Counted from the stretch's first letter, positions 1 through 8,950 are shown. The stretch is DNA of 64,000 nt from JBQTKD01 sp052389435 (GCA_052389435.1 JBQTIB010000014.1:105527-169526), one strand, 5' to 3'. Program-made: numbers and translations. The notes: generated from the letters alone by a model not told the origin.

Positions 1-14
1 AGTGGGCGGTCGCC

Positions 15-1064
15 GTGGCGATCGCCTCGAGCCTCCCGCTGGTGGCGTGGCGACGGGCGCCGCTGTTCGTCTTCGCGCTGTCCGCGACCTCGGTCGTCGT
101 CGGCGCCGCGTTCGGGCTGCGCTCGACCCTGGCGCTCGGTCCGCTCGTGGCGCTGTTCCTGCTCGCCGCGGCGTGGACCCCAACGGCCGGTCGGCGGCGC
201 GCTGCCGTGGTTCCGCTGACGTTCGGCGCCGGGTGGCTGGCGGTGCTCGTGGCCGGTGCCGGAGTCCGCTCGCCGGAGGACCTCGCACACGCAGCGTTGC
301 CATGGGCGCTGGCCTGGTTCGCCGGGGACCGGACCAGGCTGCGCCGGGAGCAGATCCGCGACCTGCAGGCGCGCGCTCTCGCCGCGGAGCGGGAGGCGGC
401 GCGGGACCGCGAGCTCGCACTCGCCCAAGAGCGGGACCGGATCGCGCGAGACCTGCACGACGCGGCCGGTCACGCGATCAGCGTGATCGCCGTGCGAGCC
501 GGAGCGGCTCGGCTGCGCGGCGCCGACCCGGAGCGTGCGCTGGCAGCGCTGGCGGCTATCGAGGAGCTGGCGCGCGACACCGCGGCGGAGATCGACCACT
601 TCGTGGGCGCCCTGCGCTCCGCCGACCGGCGCGGCCGCGATGCTCCGGGATACGACCGGGTCCCGGTCGGCACGGCGTTTTTGACCGAACTGATGGACCG
701 TCACCGAGCCGCCGGGCTCGACGTCCGGTTCACCTCCTCGGGCCCGGCACGGGCCCTGCCGCCGGCCGCCGATCCGGCGGCCTTCCGCATCGTGCAGGAG
801 TCGCTGACCAACTCCGCCCGACACGGGACCGGGACGGCGGCCGTCGAGTTCGTGCGGGACGAGGGCGGGCTGGCGATCACGGTCCGCAACCCGGTCCGAT
901 ACGCGGCGCCGCCCTGTGCCGGCGCCCGCTTCGGTCTGGTCGGGATGCAGGAGCGGGCCGACCTCGTCGGCGGAACGCTGCACGCCGAGCGCGAGGGGGA
1001 GGAGTTCGTAGTGCGGGCTCGGATCCCGCATTCTGCCGCGCCGCTCGGATCGCCGACGCCGTGA
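15..1064 (+). CDS. NarL-type sensor histidine kinase, 5' end probably outside window
   Basis: Sensor kinase of a two-component system. The N-terminal ~100 residues are hydrophobic membrane segments, followed by a charged linker. The HisKA_3 phosphoacceptor motif RDLHDAAGH has its His near residue 148, and the HATPase domain has FRIVQESLTNSARHG near 257-271. The reading frame stays open to the window edge and GTG at 15 lacks a visible ribosome site, so the true start may lie upstream. The stop overlaps the GTG of the response regulator by four bases (GTGA), so the two are translationally coupled. The signal sensed is unknown. The family assignment is firm and the start is not. Confidence 0.85.
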   Translation: MAIASSLPLVAWRRAPLFVFALSATSVVVGAAFGLRSTLALGPLVALFLLAAAWTPTAGRRRAAVVPLTFGAGWLAVLVAGAGVRSPEDLAHAALPWALAWFAGDRTRLRREQIRDLQARALAAEREAARDRELALAQERDRIARDLHDAAGHAISVIAVRAGAARLRGADPERALAALAAIEELARDTAAEIDHFVGALRSADRRGRDAPGYDRVPVGTAFLTELMDRHRAAGLDVRFTSSGPARALPPAADPAAFRIVQESLTNSARHGTGTAAVEFVRDEGGLAITVRNPVRYAAPPCAGARFGLVGMQERADLVGGTLHAEREGEEFVVRARIPHSAAPLGSPTP

Positions 1065-1597
1065 TCGACGTCCTCGTCGTCGACGACGATCACCTGATGC
1101 GCGCCGGGCTGACTCGATCCGTGCCCGACTTGCGAGTGCTGATCCTGACGACCTTCGAACACGACGACTACCTGTTCGGAGCGCTGCGCGCCGGCGCCTC
1201 CGGATTCCTGCTCAAACGCAGCCGACCCGAGGAACTGATCGCCGCGGTGCACACCGTCGCCGCCGGCGAGGCGATGCTCGCGCCGGCGGTGACCCGCCGG
1301 GTCGTCGAGGAGATGATGCGCACCCCCAATCCCCGGGTGGACGCGAGCAGAGTCCTCGAACACCTCACCCCCCGCGAACGCGAGGTGCTCGCGCACGTGG
1401 CCCGGGGGCTGGCCAACCGCGAGATCGCCGCCCTGCTGGTGGTCGAGGAGTCGACGGTGCGCACCCACGTCAAGCGCGTCTTCATGAAGCTCGCGCTGCG
1501 CGACCGGGTGCAGGCGGTGATCCTGGCCTACGAGTGCGGACTCGTGCAGCCCGGGTGCACGTCGGAGCCGCCGTTCGATCCGAACCGCACGGGGTAG
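1061..1597 (+). CDS. NarL/LuxR-type response regulator with internally deleted receiver domain
   Basis: DNA-binding partner of the upstream kinase. The protein is 178 residues, against about 215-225 for the family. It opens like a receiver (IDVLVVDDDHLMRAGL) and then jumps from TRSV directly to PDLRVLILTTFEHDDY, the beta-4 segment. About 45-50 residues, including the region with the phosphorylated Asp, are absent while the frame is kept. The C-terminal LuxR helix-turn-helix is complete (LTPREREVLAHVARGLANRE). The start is GTG at 1061, overlapping the kinase stop. It could be a phosphorylation-independent regulator or an early pseudogene. Confidence 0.85.
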   Translation: MIDVLVVDDDHLMRAGLTRSVPDLRVLILTTFEHDDYLFGALRAGASGFLLKRSRPEELIAAVHTVAAGEAMLAPAVTRRVVEEMMRTPNPRVDASRVLEHLTPREREVLAHVARGLANREIAALLVVEESTVRTHVKRVFMKLALRDRVQAVILAYECGLVQPGCTSEPPFDPNRTG

Positions 1598-1709
1598 TCG
1601 TACGCAATCGAGCTCGACGATCGGGGCACGCGGTAGGTGCGCCCAGGGAAGGCCCGTCATTCGCAAGGAATCAATCGGCTGTGCGAGCTGCGGCTGCGCC
1701 GAGCCGGGC

Positions 1710-3266
1710 GTGCCGCCCGCGGGCGGTGTGCTCACCGCGGTTCGCGCCCACCCCGCGCCGGGCCGCCCGGTGCCGGGCCGGCTGCTGTACGTGCTGGTCT
1801 TCGTCGTCGGGATGGCCAGCCTCGGTGCCGAGATCGCCGCCGCGCGGCTGATCGCGCCGTTCTTCGGGGCCTCGACGATCATCTGGGCGAACACGATCGG
1901 CATCGTCCTGGTTGCCCTGTCGGTCGGGTACTGGCTGGGCGGGCGCCTCGCCGACCGCCATCCGAATGCGCGCGCCCTGGGCCTGGTGGTGATCGCCGCG
2001 GCGGTGCTGATCGCGGCCGTGCCGTTCGTGGCCCGCCCGTTCCTGGACTTCTCGGTGGCAGCGCTCGACGGGATCGAGGCGGGCGCGTTCGTCGGTTCGC
2101 TGCTGGCCGTGCTGGTGCTGCTCGCAGTGCCGATCGTGCTGCTCGGCACCGTGTCGCCGTGGGCGATTCGGCTGGCCATGGACGCCAGCGACGTCGAGCA
2201 CGCCGGGCGGGTCGCGGGACGCCTCTATGCGCTCTCGACCGCCGGGTCCCTGTTCGGCACGATGCTCTCCGCGCTGGTGCTGATCCCCTTCCTCGGTACT
2301 CAGCGGACCTTCCTCGCCTTCGCGCTCGCGCTGGCCCTGGTCGGCACGTTCGGCCTTGGCCGCATCGCCGCCGCGCTGCCCGCGCTGCTCGCCGCGGCGG
2401 TGGGCCTGCCGACCGGCACCGTCAAGGCTGCCCCGGACGGTCGGGTCCTCTACGAGGCCGAGTCGCGCCAGCAGTTCGTCCGAGTGATCGAACGCAGCGA
2501 CGGCGACCGGATCCTCGAACTCAACGAGGGCCAGGCGGTGCACTCGCGCCTGCCGGCCGACGGCTACCTGACCGGCGGGATCTGGGACAGCTTCCTGGTG
2601 CTGCCGTTCGCGGCCGCCGCGCAGGCGCCGCGGCGGGTTGCGGTCCTGGGCAACGCCGCGGGCACCGTGGCCCGCCAGTACGGCCGCTACTGGCCCGAGG
2701 CCGAGATCGACGGGGTGGAACTGGACGCGAAGGTGTCCCAGGTCGGCTACGAGTACTTCGACATGGGCTCGAACCCGAAGCTGGAAGTGTTCGCCGACGA
2801 CGCCCGGCCGTGGCTGCGCAGGTCCGCCGGAGGCTACGACCTGATCGTCGTCGACGCCTACCACCAGCCCTACATCCCGTTCTACCTGGCCACGACCGAG
2901 TTCTTCGCCCTCGCCCGCGAACGCCTCGCACCCGGCGGGATCCTCGCCGTGAACGTGGCGCACCCGGAGGGTGCGGACGAACTCGAGCGGGTCCTCGGAC
3001 GCACGATGGCCGAGGCCTTCCCGACCGTGCTGCGCGCCCCCGTCGAGACGCTCAACACCGTCCTGCTCGGCACCGAGGGACCCGCGTCCGCGGCGAATCT
3101 GACCAACGCCGCCGCGGGCCTGCCGGCCGAACTCGCCGGACTCGCCCGCGCTGCAGCCGCCCGGATGGGTCCTCGGCTGGCCGGGGGCGAGGTCTGGACC
3201 GACGACCGCGCCCCCGTCGAGTGGCTGATCGACAAGTCGCTGCTCGACTACGCCACGGACAACTGA
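1710..3266 (+). CDS. Membrane-fused spermidine synthase-like protein
   Basis: The N-terminal half (about residues 25-230) has six to eight hydrophobic segments beginning LLYVLVFVVGMASLGAE, resembling the MFS-like part of fused MFS/spermidine synthases. The C-terminal half is a Rossmann methyltransferase-like aminopropyltransferase fold, with VAVLGNAAGTVARQYGRYWP and YDLIVVDAYHQPYIP. True substrates of this fused family are mostly unproven, so polyamine synthesis is inferred from the family only. The start is GTG at 1710; GTG at 1728 is an alternative and neither has a strong ribosome site. It stands alone, 112 bases after the regulator. Confidence 0.8.
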   Translation: MPPAGGVLTAVRAHPAPGRPVPGRLLYVLVFVVGMASLGAEIAAARLIAPFFGASTIIWANTIGIVLVALSVGYWLGGRLADRHPNARALGLVVIAAAVLIAAVPFVARPFLDFSVAALDGIEAGAFVGSLLAVLVLLAVPIVLLGTVSPWAIRLAMDASDVEHAGRVAGRLYALSTAGSLFGTMLSALVLIPFLGTQRTFLAFALALALVGTFGLGRIAAALPALLAAAVGLPTGTVKAAPDGRVLYEAESRQQFVRVIERSDGDRILELNEGQAVHSRLPADGYLTGGIWDSFLVLPFAAAAQAPRRVAVLGNAAGTVARQYGRYWPEAEIDGVELDAKVSQVGYEYFDMGSNPKLEVFADDARPWLRRSAGGYDLIVVDAYHQPYIPFYLATTEFFALARERLAPGGILAVNVAHPEGADELERVLGRTMAEAFPTVLRAPVETLNTVLLGTEGPASAANLTNAAAGLPAELAGLARAAAARMGPRLAGGEVWTDDRAPVEWLIDKSLLDYATDN

Positions 3267-3385
3267 ACGCTCGTCGACGGCGGACGCACCGTCAGACATG
3301 GACCTCCGCCCCGCGGCCCCTGGGGGTCGACCACCCCTCTCCTGCCTGGCGATAATGGTCGTGAATCGTGGAGCGAGGGGTGCCG

Positions 3386-4084
3386 ATGACGCCGGAGGGC
3401 CCGCTGCCGGCCGCGCGCCGCGACGAACTGAATCGTCGGGTCCGGCTGCTCGCCTGGTTCACGGTCGTCTACAACACCGCCGAGGGGATCGTGGCGGTGA
3501 CCGCCGGCGTGGTCGCGGGCTCTGTCGCCCTCGTCGGGTTCGGGTTGGACAGTGGCGTCGAGGTTCTCTCCGCTCTGGCGGTCGGCTGGCAGTTCAACGG
3601 CCGCGCCGACGCTCGGGACCGGGAGCGCACCACCCTGCGCCTGATCGCGGTGTCCTTCTTCGCGCTCGCCGCCTACGTCACCGTCGACGCCCTGCGCGGC
3701 CTGCTGTCCGACGGCGATGCCGACCCCAGCGCCATCGGGATCGTGCTGGCCTGCGCATCGCTGGTGGTGATGCCGTTGCTCGTGCGGGCCAAGCGGCGGG
3801 CGGGTCGCGAACTCGGGTCCGCGACCGTCGCGGCGGACGCCACCCAAACCGAGCTGTGCACCTACCTCTCGGCCGTGCTGCTCGCCGGTCTGCTGCTCAA
3901 CACCGTCCTCGGGTGGGCGTGGGCCGATCCGCTCGTCGGGCTCGTGATCGCCGCAGTGGCGGTCCGCGAAGGTCTTCAGGCGTGGCGCGGGGACACCTGC
4001 TGCGCTCCTGCCTCGACGGCTGCCGACCTCGCCGTGGACGAGAGCGCCGGGTGTTGCCCCGAACCGTGCGGCTGCGCTCGCTGA
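3386..4084 (+). CDS. Cation diffusion facilitator-like transporter with Cys-rich tail
   Basis: An integral membrane protein with about five to six helices of the cation-transporter/CDF type. It has the family-like segment GFGLDSGVEVLSALAVGWQF with acidic metal-site residues, and later WADPLVGLVIAAVAV. The usual cytoplasmic C-terminal domain is missing. In its place is a short tail holding six Cys (DTCCAPAS, GCCPEPCGC), plausible for soft-metal binding. ATG at 3386 was chosen because GAGGGG lies five bases upstream; an in-frame GTG at 3368 is less likely. Metal specificity cannot be read from the sequence. Confidence 0.82.
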   Translation: MTPEGPLPAARRDELNRRVRLLAWFTVVYNTAEGIVAVTAGVVAGSVALVGFGLDSGVEVLSALAVGWQFNGRADARDRERTTLRLIAVSFFALAAYVTVDALRGLLSDGDADPSAIGIVLACASLVVMPLLVRAKRRAGRELGSATVAADATQTELCTYLSAVLLAGLLLNTVLGWAWADPLVGLVIAAVAVREGLQAWRGDTCCAPASTAADLAVDESAGCCPEPCGCAR

Positions 4085-4235
4085 GGTGCGGGTTGGTCGA
4101 CGACCACAGCATGCCGATCCGACCGGGTGGGCGGTGGTTCGTCGATTCGCCCTCGGGCTGCTCGAGGTCGGCCTTACGGTGGGACACCGTCGGCGTCGCC
4201 GACCCGGCACGACGCGAACTCGAAGGACGGCCACG

Positions 4236-4826
4236 GTGGCGGGACGATCGGGGGTGAAGCGCTTTCGAAGCGCGACGGGCCTCGTCTTCGCCCTGCTCGC
4301 GCTGGGCGCGTGCGGCGGAGCGGGCGAGTCCGCCGCCGAGGTTCCTCCCCCGTCGACCTCGTTCAATCAGGCCGACGTGGACTTCGCCGTCGCCATGAGC
4401 ATGCACCGGGGGCAGGCACTCACCCTCGCCGAGGTCGCGAAGGATCGCTCCGCCGATCCCACGGTCCGGCGGGTCGCGACGCGCATCCAAACCACCGACG
4501 CGCCGGCGCTCGACGAGATCGCCGGCTGGTTGGGGGAGTGGGCGGGCCCGGGGATAGACATCGCGCACGACCACGGCTACGGCCCCACCAAACCCGGAAT
4601 GCTGTCGGAGCGTCAGATGAACCGCGTGACCGACGCAGCCGCCGGCGCCTTCGACAAGGAGATTCTGACCGCGTTGATCGCGCACCACCGGAAGGCGATC
4701 CCCCTGCTCGACCGGCAGTTGGCGACCGGTCGCTCGACCAAGGCGCGAGCGATGGCCGAAGAGCTCGGGTCGCTCTACGAGGCGGAACTCGACGTCATGC
4801 AGCGGACCGTCGCCCGACGTCGGTAA
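4236..4826 (+). CDS. DUF305 family lipoprotein
   Basis: A predicted secreted lipoprotein: basic start, hydrophobic core and lipobox LLALGAC, with the lipidated Cys about 25 residues in. The mature part is one DUF305 ferritin-like helical domain with two His-containing helices (FAVAMSMHRGQALTLAE and ALIAHHRKAIPLLDRQ). DUF305 proteins are often found beside metal-resistance genes; their biochemical role is unknown. GTG at 4236 was chosen because GAAGGA sits eight bases upstream; a GTG at 4254 is also possible. A second DUF305 gene follows. Confidence 0.85.
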   Translation: MAGRSGVKRFRSATGLVFALLALGACGGAGESAAEVPPPSTSFNQADVDFAVAMSMHRGQALTLAEVAKDRSADPTVRRVATRIQTTDAPALDEIAGWLGEWAGPGIDIAHDHGYGPTKPGMLSERQMNRVTDAAAGAFDKEILTALIAHHRKAIPLLDRQLATGRSTKARAMAEELGSLYEAELDVMQRTVARRR

Positions 4827-5123
4827 CGTTCCTTCGGCACCGGGCCCGCAGGTGCACTCGGCCCGCTGAACCCCGTCGATCTCACGTCGGGGTGTCGCGG
4901 CGAGGATCGACCCGCACACCCAATCTCCGTGGCGTGAAGTCCCTCGATTCGGTCTGGGCCCGGCGATTTGGAAGGCCCGCGTTCGCATGCCCGCCAAGAT
5001 CTCGCGGCTCGCGTCGCACCGCCGGAACTGTCGCCTTCCTGCTCGGCCGGGGAGCGCATGACCCGTTGCGCCTGGGGCAGCTTCACGACGAACGCTACGT
5101 TCACACCCCCGCAGGAGGACAAC

Positions 5124-5858
5124 GTGCCGCACGTCTCCCCGTCGCACCGGTTGCGCCGGACCGGTGCGGTCACCGCACTGGGCCTCGCCCTCGTCCTCGC
5201 CGGGTGCGCCGAGAGCAACGGCCCGGACCAGTCGGCGGCGACGGGCGACGTACCCGCGGCCGCGCCCGTCCAGTCCCCGGACGCCGGTCACGGTGCCGTG
5301 GTGCAGAGCTTGCAGGGCGCGGCGCTCGACCAGGCGTTCCTGGCCGGAATGATCCCGCACCATCGGGCGGCGGTCGAAATGGCGAAGGTCGAACTGGAAC
5401 GAGGCGAGCGCGACGAGGTCAAGGCCATCGCGCGAGCGATCGTCTCCTCGCAGGAGGAGGAGATCCGGGTCATGACCGAGCTGACGCAGGCGGCCGGCCT
5501 GCCCTCCGCGGCCCCACACTCCGGGCCCATGGGTCAGACGATGGGCGTACCGATGAGCATGGACATGGCCACGATGGCCGCGGAACTCGCCGACGCCGAA
5601 GACGTCGACGAGATGTTCCTCCAGATGATGCTCCCGCACCACGCCTCGGCGATCGTGATGGCGGACGAGGAGGCCAAGAACGGCGCCAATCCGGAACTGC
5701 GGGCGCTCGCGCAGACGATCGTCGCCGATCAGGCCCGCGAGATCGGGCAGATGCAGCAACTGCGCCGAACTGCCGGCGCGACGCAAACCGACCCGACGTC
5801 AATCCCCATGCCCCCGTCGTCGACCTCCATGCCGTCGACGATGCCGATGCATCGGTGA
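5124..5858 (+). CDS. DUF305 family lipoprotein, Met-rich
   Basis: A secreted lipoprotein with lipobox VLAGC followed by DUF305. It has two His motifs, AGMIPHHRAAVEMAK and QMMLPHHASAIVMAD, each with the HHxxAxxMA arrangement. A Met-rich stretch lies between the halves (PMGQTMGVPMSMDMATM), and the C-terminus ends in Met/His-containing repeats. These resemble copper-binding side chains, though that is inference. GTG at 5124 has AGGAGG five bases upstream. It is separated from the first DUF305 gene by about 300 bases, so it is probably transcribed on its own or by read-through. Confidence 0.87.
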   Translation: MPHVSPSHRLRRTGAVTALGLALVLAGCAESNGPDQSAATGDVPAAAPVQSPDAGHGAVVQSLQGAALDQAFLAGMIPHHRAAVEMAKVELERGERDEVKAIARAIVSSQEEEIRVMTELTQAAGLPSAAPHSGPMGQTMGVPMSMDMATMAAELADAEDVDEMFLQMMLPHHASAIVMADEEAKNGANPELRALAQTIVADQAREIGQMQQLRRTAGATQTDPTSIPMPPSSTSMPSTMPMHR

Positions 5859-6046
5859 CCCTTTTCGGACCTCTGCAGGGACTGCCGACCGGCCATCGAG
5901 CTCTCCTGGTCTTGGCGGACGAACGGCGTTTCCGATGGCTGATGCACAGTCAGATTGGCGGGTCCGCTCAAGGACCAGACGGCGCCACCACCCGCCCCAT
6001 ACCCGGGTCGCCTGGCCGCGACGCTCGGCGGTCGCACACCGACGAG

Positions 6047-7054
6047 TCAGCCCGGCCGGGTCGCACCGGCGTACGGCATGGACGAGATCGGCAGGATCCG
6101 TACCGTCTTGCTCGGGTTCGGCGCGTCCACCATCTGCCCGTTGCCGATGTAGAGGCCGACGTGGCTGATCGGGTTGTAGAAGTAGACTAGGTCCCCCGGC
6201 TTGAGTTCCGAGCGCGGAATCTGGCGGCTGCTGGCGAACTGCTGCGCCGAGGAGTGGGGCAGCGCCACTCCCGCGGCCGCCCAGGCCCCCATGGTCAAAC
6301 CGGAACAGTCCCAGGCGTCGGGCCCCGCCGCGCCCCACACGTAGCGGTCGCCAATCTGGGCCATCGCGAACTTGATGGCTCGCGCCGCCCGCGCCGTGTT
6401 CGGCACCGGCAGATCCACCAGTGGGATGCGCACGTCGTCGCGGGAGGCACGGTCTAGTTTCCTGCGCTCCTTGGCCTCGAGTCGGCGCAGCACCGCCTGA
6501 GCGGCGCGCAAATTCCGCTCCACCTCCGTCTTCTCTCCCGCCAGGGCCCGTCGCTGCGCCTGGACCGCGGTCAGCTGCTCGGCGGCGGAACGTCGAGCGA
6601 CGTCCAGCTCGCGGCGCGCCTCCACGACCCGTCGCAACGCCGAGGCCTGGCGGGTCGAGAGAGCGTCCAGAGCCGTGGCGCGTGCGAGAAAGGCGTCGGG
6701 GTCGTCGGAGAACACCAGCTGCAACGTCCGGTCCAGACCGCCACTGCGGTAGGCGGCCGCGGCCAGCGCCCCCACGGACTGCTGCACCTCGCGGACCGTC
6801 GCCTGCTGGCGCGCCGCGGCGGCCTGCGCGCGGGCGAACCGACGTTCTGCATCGGTGAGGACGATCCGGACCTCGTTGTAGCGTTCCGTGGCCTGCTCGG
6901 CCTTGTGGTACAGCGCCTGGACCTGTCGATCGGCCTCCTCGGCGTCGATGCGAGGGGCGGCCGCCGATCCGGACGGGTTGACGGCGAGCATCGCAATCGA
7001 CGCGACACACGCAACGACGGCGCGGTGCAGGCGGGCGGGACGGCGGTGGCGCAT
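6047..7054 (-). CDS. NlpC/P60 (C40) peptidoglycan endopeptidase, RipA/RipC-like
   Basis: A secreted cell-wall hydrolase that would cleave stem peptides. It has an N-terminal signal peptide, then a long Ala/Glu/Arg-rich coiled coil (about residues 35-210), then the P60 domain. Catalytic Cys is in DCSGLT (near residue 250), His in ISHVGLYIG, and YVWGAAGPDAWDC precedes the Cys. The coiled-coil-plus-P60 layout matches mycobacterial RipA/RipC, where the helical part restrains activity or binds FtsX. A ydaO-type riboswitch lies directly upstream, so expression is probably tied to c-di-AMP. Confidence 0.92.
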   Translation of the reverse strand: MRHRRPARLHRAVVACVASIAMLAVNPSGSAAAPRIDAEEADRQVQALYHKAEQATERYNEVRIVLTDAERRFARAQAAAARQQATVREVQQSVGALAAAAYRSGGLDRTLQLVFSDDPDAFLARATALDALSTRQASALRRVVEARRELDVARRSAAEQLTAVQAQRRALAGEKTEVERNLRAAQAVLRRLEAKERRKLDRASRDDVRIPLVDLPVPNTARAARAIKFAMAQIGDRYVWGAAGPDAWDCSGLTMGAWAAAGVALPHSSAQQFASSRQIPRSELKPGDLVYFYNPISHVGLYIGNGQMVDAPNPSKTVRILPISSMPYAGATRPG

Positions 7055-7089
7055 GGCACCCTTCTCACCTGTTGGCCCGCCGGGTGGGT

Positions 7090-7250
7090 CGACGCTGTGG
7101 GGTCTGCCGGGTTGGTCGACGGGCTCGGGCGGAAGTTCGCCCTACGGCCATACCCACGTCGGTTGCATCGGTTCGCGCTGCGGGGTCCGGAACGCCCGAC
7201 TCGGATGGGGCGGGAGCCGACGGGTTCGCGCCGTCGGCGCCCTGTCGCGC
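7090..7250 (-). promoter_or_regulatory. ydaO-yuaA type c-di-AMP riboswitch
   Basis: Read on the minus strand, the leader of the P60 gene carries blocks typical of this riboswitch class. GCGCGAACCCG followed by GGCTCC lies at the 5' side (about 7215-7245), and CGCCCGAGCCCG then CAACCCGGCAGACC lies at the 3' side (about 7100-7131). In Actinomycetota this class usually precedes cell-wall hydrolase genes, as here. The boundaries are approximate because no fold was computed. Confidence 0.75.
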
Positions 7251-7352
7251 CCGCGGTCCTAAGCCGGACGCTAGTCATCGCTCGGTAGGCGTTCCATCTC
7301 GGCCGGGCAACGAGTTCGCCCCAGTGAGGTCCTCGTGATCGGCGAGTGTCGG

Positions 7353-8243
7353 TCAGCCGCCCAGTCGGGCGACCTGCTTCTCGACGCCGAGGAGAGCCTT
7401 GCCCAGTTCGACGAGCGCCTTCTGGAGGTTGTTGGCCATGTAGCCGTCCAGGCCGAGGTCGTGTACGTCGGCGATCCTGGTCGGCTTTCCTTCGACCACG
7501 ATGACCCTTTTGCCGGCCTTCTGTGCCTTCTGGACTCGGGAGGCGGTGACCGCGGTTTCGTAGGGCAGCAGGGTCGAGTAGTTGGCGTTCCAGTCCGCGG
7601 GGTCGCGGAACAGCAGGCCGCGTCTGCCCTTGAATCCGTAGGTCTTGACGATGTTCAGGTAGCTCTTGTTGGTGGAGATCACGGTGGCGCGGCCGGGGGA
7701 GTTCATCTCGAACTTGTTCAACGCGCGCACGATCTTGCGTGCCTTGGCGGGCGAGTCCACCCCTCGCACGTGGAGGTAGACGTCCTTGCCCGCTCTGCTC
7801 GCGACCTCGAGCATGTCGTAGATGTTGGGTGCCTGGGTTCCGTCGTTCAGCTCGCAGGAGCGGAACTTCTTGTAGCTGATCCGGGTCACGGTGCCCGAGC
7901 AGTTGGTGGTGCGGTTCATCGTGTTGTCGTGCATCACGACCGTCCGCAGGTCCTTGGTGAACTGGACGTCGAACTCGGCCGAGTCGGCACCGATCGCGAA
8001 GGCGCGCTTGAGGGTCTTGACGGAGTTCTCCGTGCCGAAGTCGTACCCGCCCCGGTGGGCGATCGCCTCGGGCGTTTCGGCGGCCTGCGCGGTCGCGCCG
8101 CCGAGAGTTGCCGCCGACCCGGAGGCGAGGGCGGTGAGCAGCGTGCCGGTGGCGACGCGCCGCGCGAGCTGGCGGCGACGTGCGGTCGCCCGCGCGTCGA
8201 GCACCACCGTGGTGGTGTCCGGTCGCAGTAGAGACAGGGCCAT
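7353..8243 (-). CDS. Secreted glycerophosphodiester phosphodiesterase family protein
   Basis: A GDPD-family TIM-barrel enzyme, expected to hydrolyse glycerophosphodiesters or related lipids outside the membrane. The signal peptide is long, with a hydrophobic stretch and Ala-rich cleavage site ahead of AETPEAIAHRGGYDFGTENS. The catalytic HRGG...TEN motif is followed by AEFDVQFTKD and MHDNTMNRTT, the metal and catalytic residues of the family. ATG at 8243 was chosen for the GGGAGGG just upstream; the longer frame reaching 8510 enters the decayed region and is not used. Its last codons have a degenerate copy at 8583-8621. Confidence 0.88.
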   Translation of the reverse strand: MALSLLRPDTTTVVLDARATARRRQLARRVATGTLLTALASGSAATLGGATAQAAETPEAIAHRGGYDFGTENSVKTLKRAFAIGADSAEFDVQFTKDLRTVVMHDNTMNRTTNCSGTVTRISYKKFRSCELNDGTQAPNIYDMLEVASRAGKDVYLHVRGVDSPAKARKIVRALNKFEMNSPGRATVISTNKSYLNIVKTYGFKGRRGLLFRDPADWNANYSTLLPYETAVTASRVQKAQKAGKRVIVVEGKPTRIADVHDLGLDGYMANNLQKALVELGKALLGVEKQVARLGG

Positions 8244-8400
8244 GCAGTTCCCTCCCCAGGGACATGTGTGAACTCTGCACATGGTCGCCTCCGGCAATGG
8301 GCCGAACGGGTGACTTGTCTGGGGGTGGCGCAGGCCGGGGTCAGCGCTTGACGGGATGTCCGCCCATGTCCGACAGGTCCGACCTCTGCCGGAACTCTCG

Positions 8401-8585
8401 CTTGCCCGTCCACGGGCGGGAGTTTGCCGGATCGGGCTCGCGGTGCCCTTCGCGACGGCGGTCGGGCTACGGTGCCGCGGCGGCGGCCACCGGCTCTCGA
8501 TGCGGCGCATTCACGGTGTCGGAGACGATGCGCCCGTCGCGCATGCGCAGCACGGGATCGGTGAGGATCGCTCGGGCGACGGTCA
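8401..8585 (-). pseudogene. Decayed fragment of ABC transporter ATPase 3' end
   Basis: This stretch closely resembles the 3' end and downstream flank of the ATPase gene at 10938-11681. On the minus strand it reads like VARAILTDPVL joined directly to RMRDGRIVSDTVNAPH. In the intact gene these two parts are about 45 codons apart, so the copy carries an internal deletion that removes Walker B. Downstream noncoding sequence is also shared (CTTGCCCGTC at 8401 and at 10872). It is a nonfunctional remnant. Confidence 0.75.
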
Positions 8586-8621
8586 ACCAACCAGGCGGGC
8601 GACCTGCTTGTCGACCTCGAG
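8583..8621 (-). pseudogene. Duplicate of the GDPD C-terminal codons
   Basis: The minus strand reads LEVDKQVARLVG then stop, nearly identical to the end of the intact phosphodiesterase (GVEKQVARLGG then stop) about 1.2 kb away. It abuts the ABC-ATPase fragment directly. It is too short to be a gene; it is a duplicated scrap. Confidence 0.65.
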
Positions 8622-8649
8622 CACCGGCACCGGCGGACCGCCCCCGGCG

Positions 8650-8818
8650 TTCGACCTCGAGGACTATAGGAAGCGCAACACCGTCGCGCGGAGTTTCACC
8701 GTTTTCAAGCAGTGGCGCGGGTCTGGCCAGCCGCTACGGCAAGCTCCCTCTGAACTACCGGGGCGGCGCCGTCCTGCGAGCGATCACCGTCTGGGCGCCG
8801 GCTTTAGGAGACACGCCC
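8650..8818 (+). mobile_element. 3' remnant of an IS5-type transposase and right end
   Basis: The plus strand reads FDLEDYRKRNTVARSFTVFKQWRG and then, in another frame, GLASRYGKLPLNYRGGAVLRAITVWA. This is the conserved C-terminal part of DDE transposases of the IS5/IS427 type, with one frameshift. It ends at GAGACACGCCC (8808-8818), which matches 9 of 11 bases of the reverse complement of the left terminal repeat of the element at 63878. The N-terminal part is gone. Confidence 0.75.
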
Positions 8819-8950
8819 CAGTCGACTTCCCTACTGAGAGACAGCTGTGTGGTAACGACCTGGTGGTCCGATCGATACCCGCACCCGACGCCCCGTCTGC
8901 ATACTTCTGAGTAAGGACGCATAGCAAAAGTCACGGGGACGGAAGGACAC

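Noticed and set aside
2..1597. A single 531-codon frame covering kinase and regulator
   Set aside because: Only its 3' third reads as protein family (the response regulator). The first part is a shadow of the kinase frame, Arg/Gly-rich with no domain.
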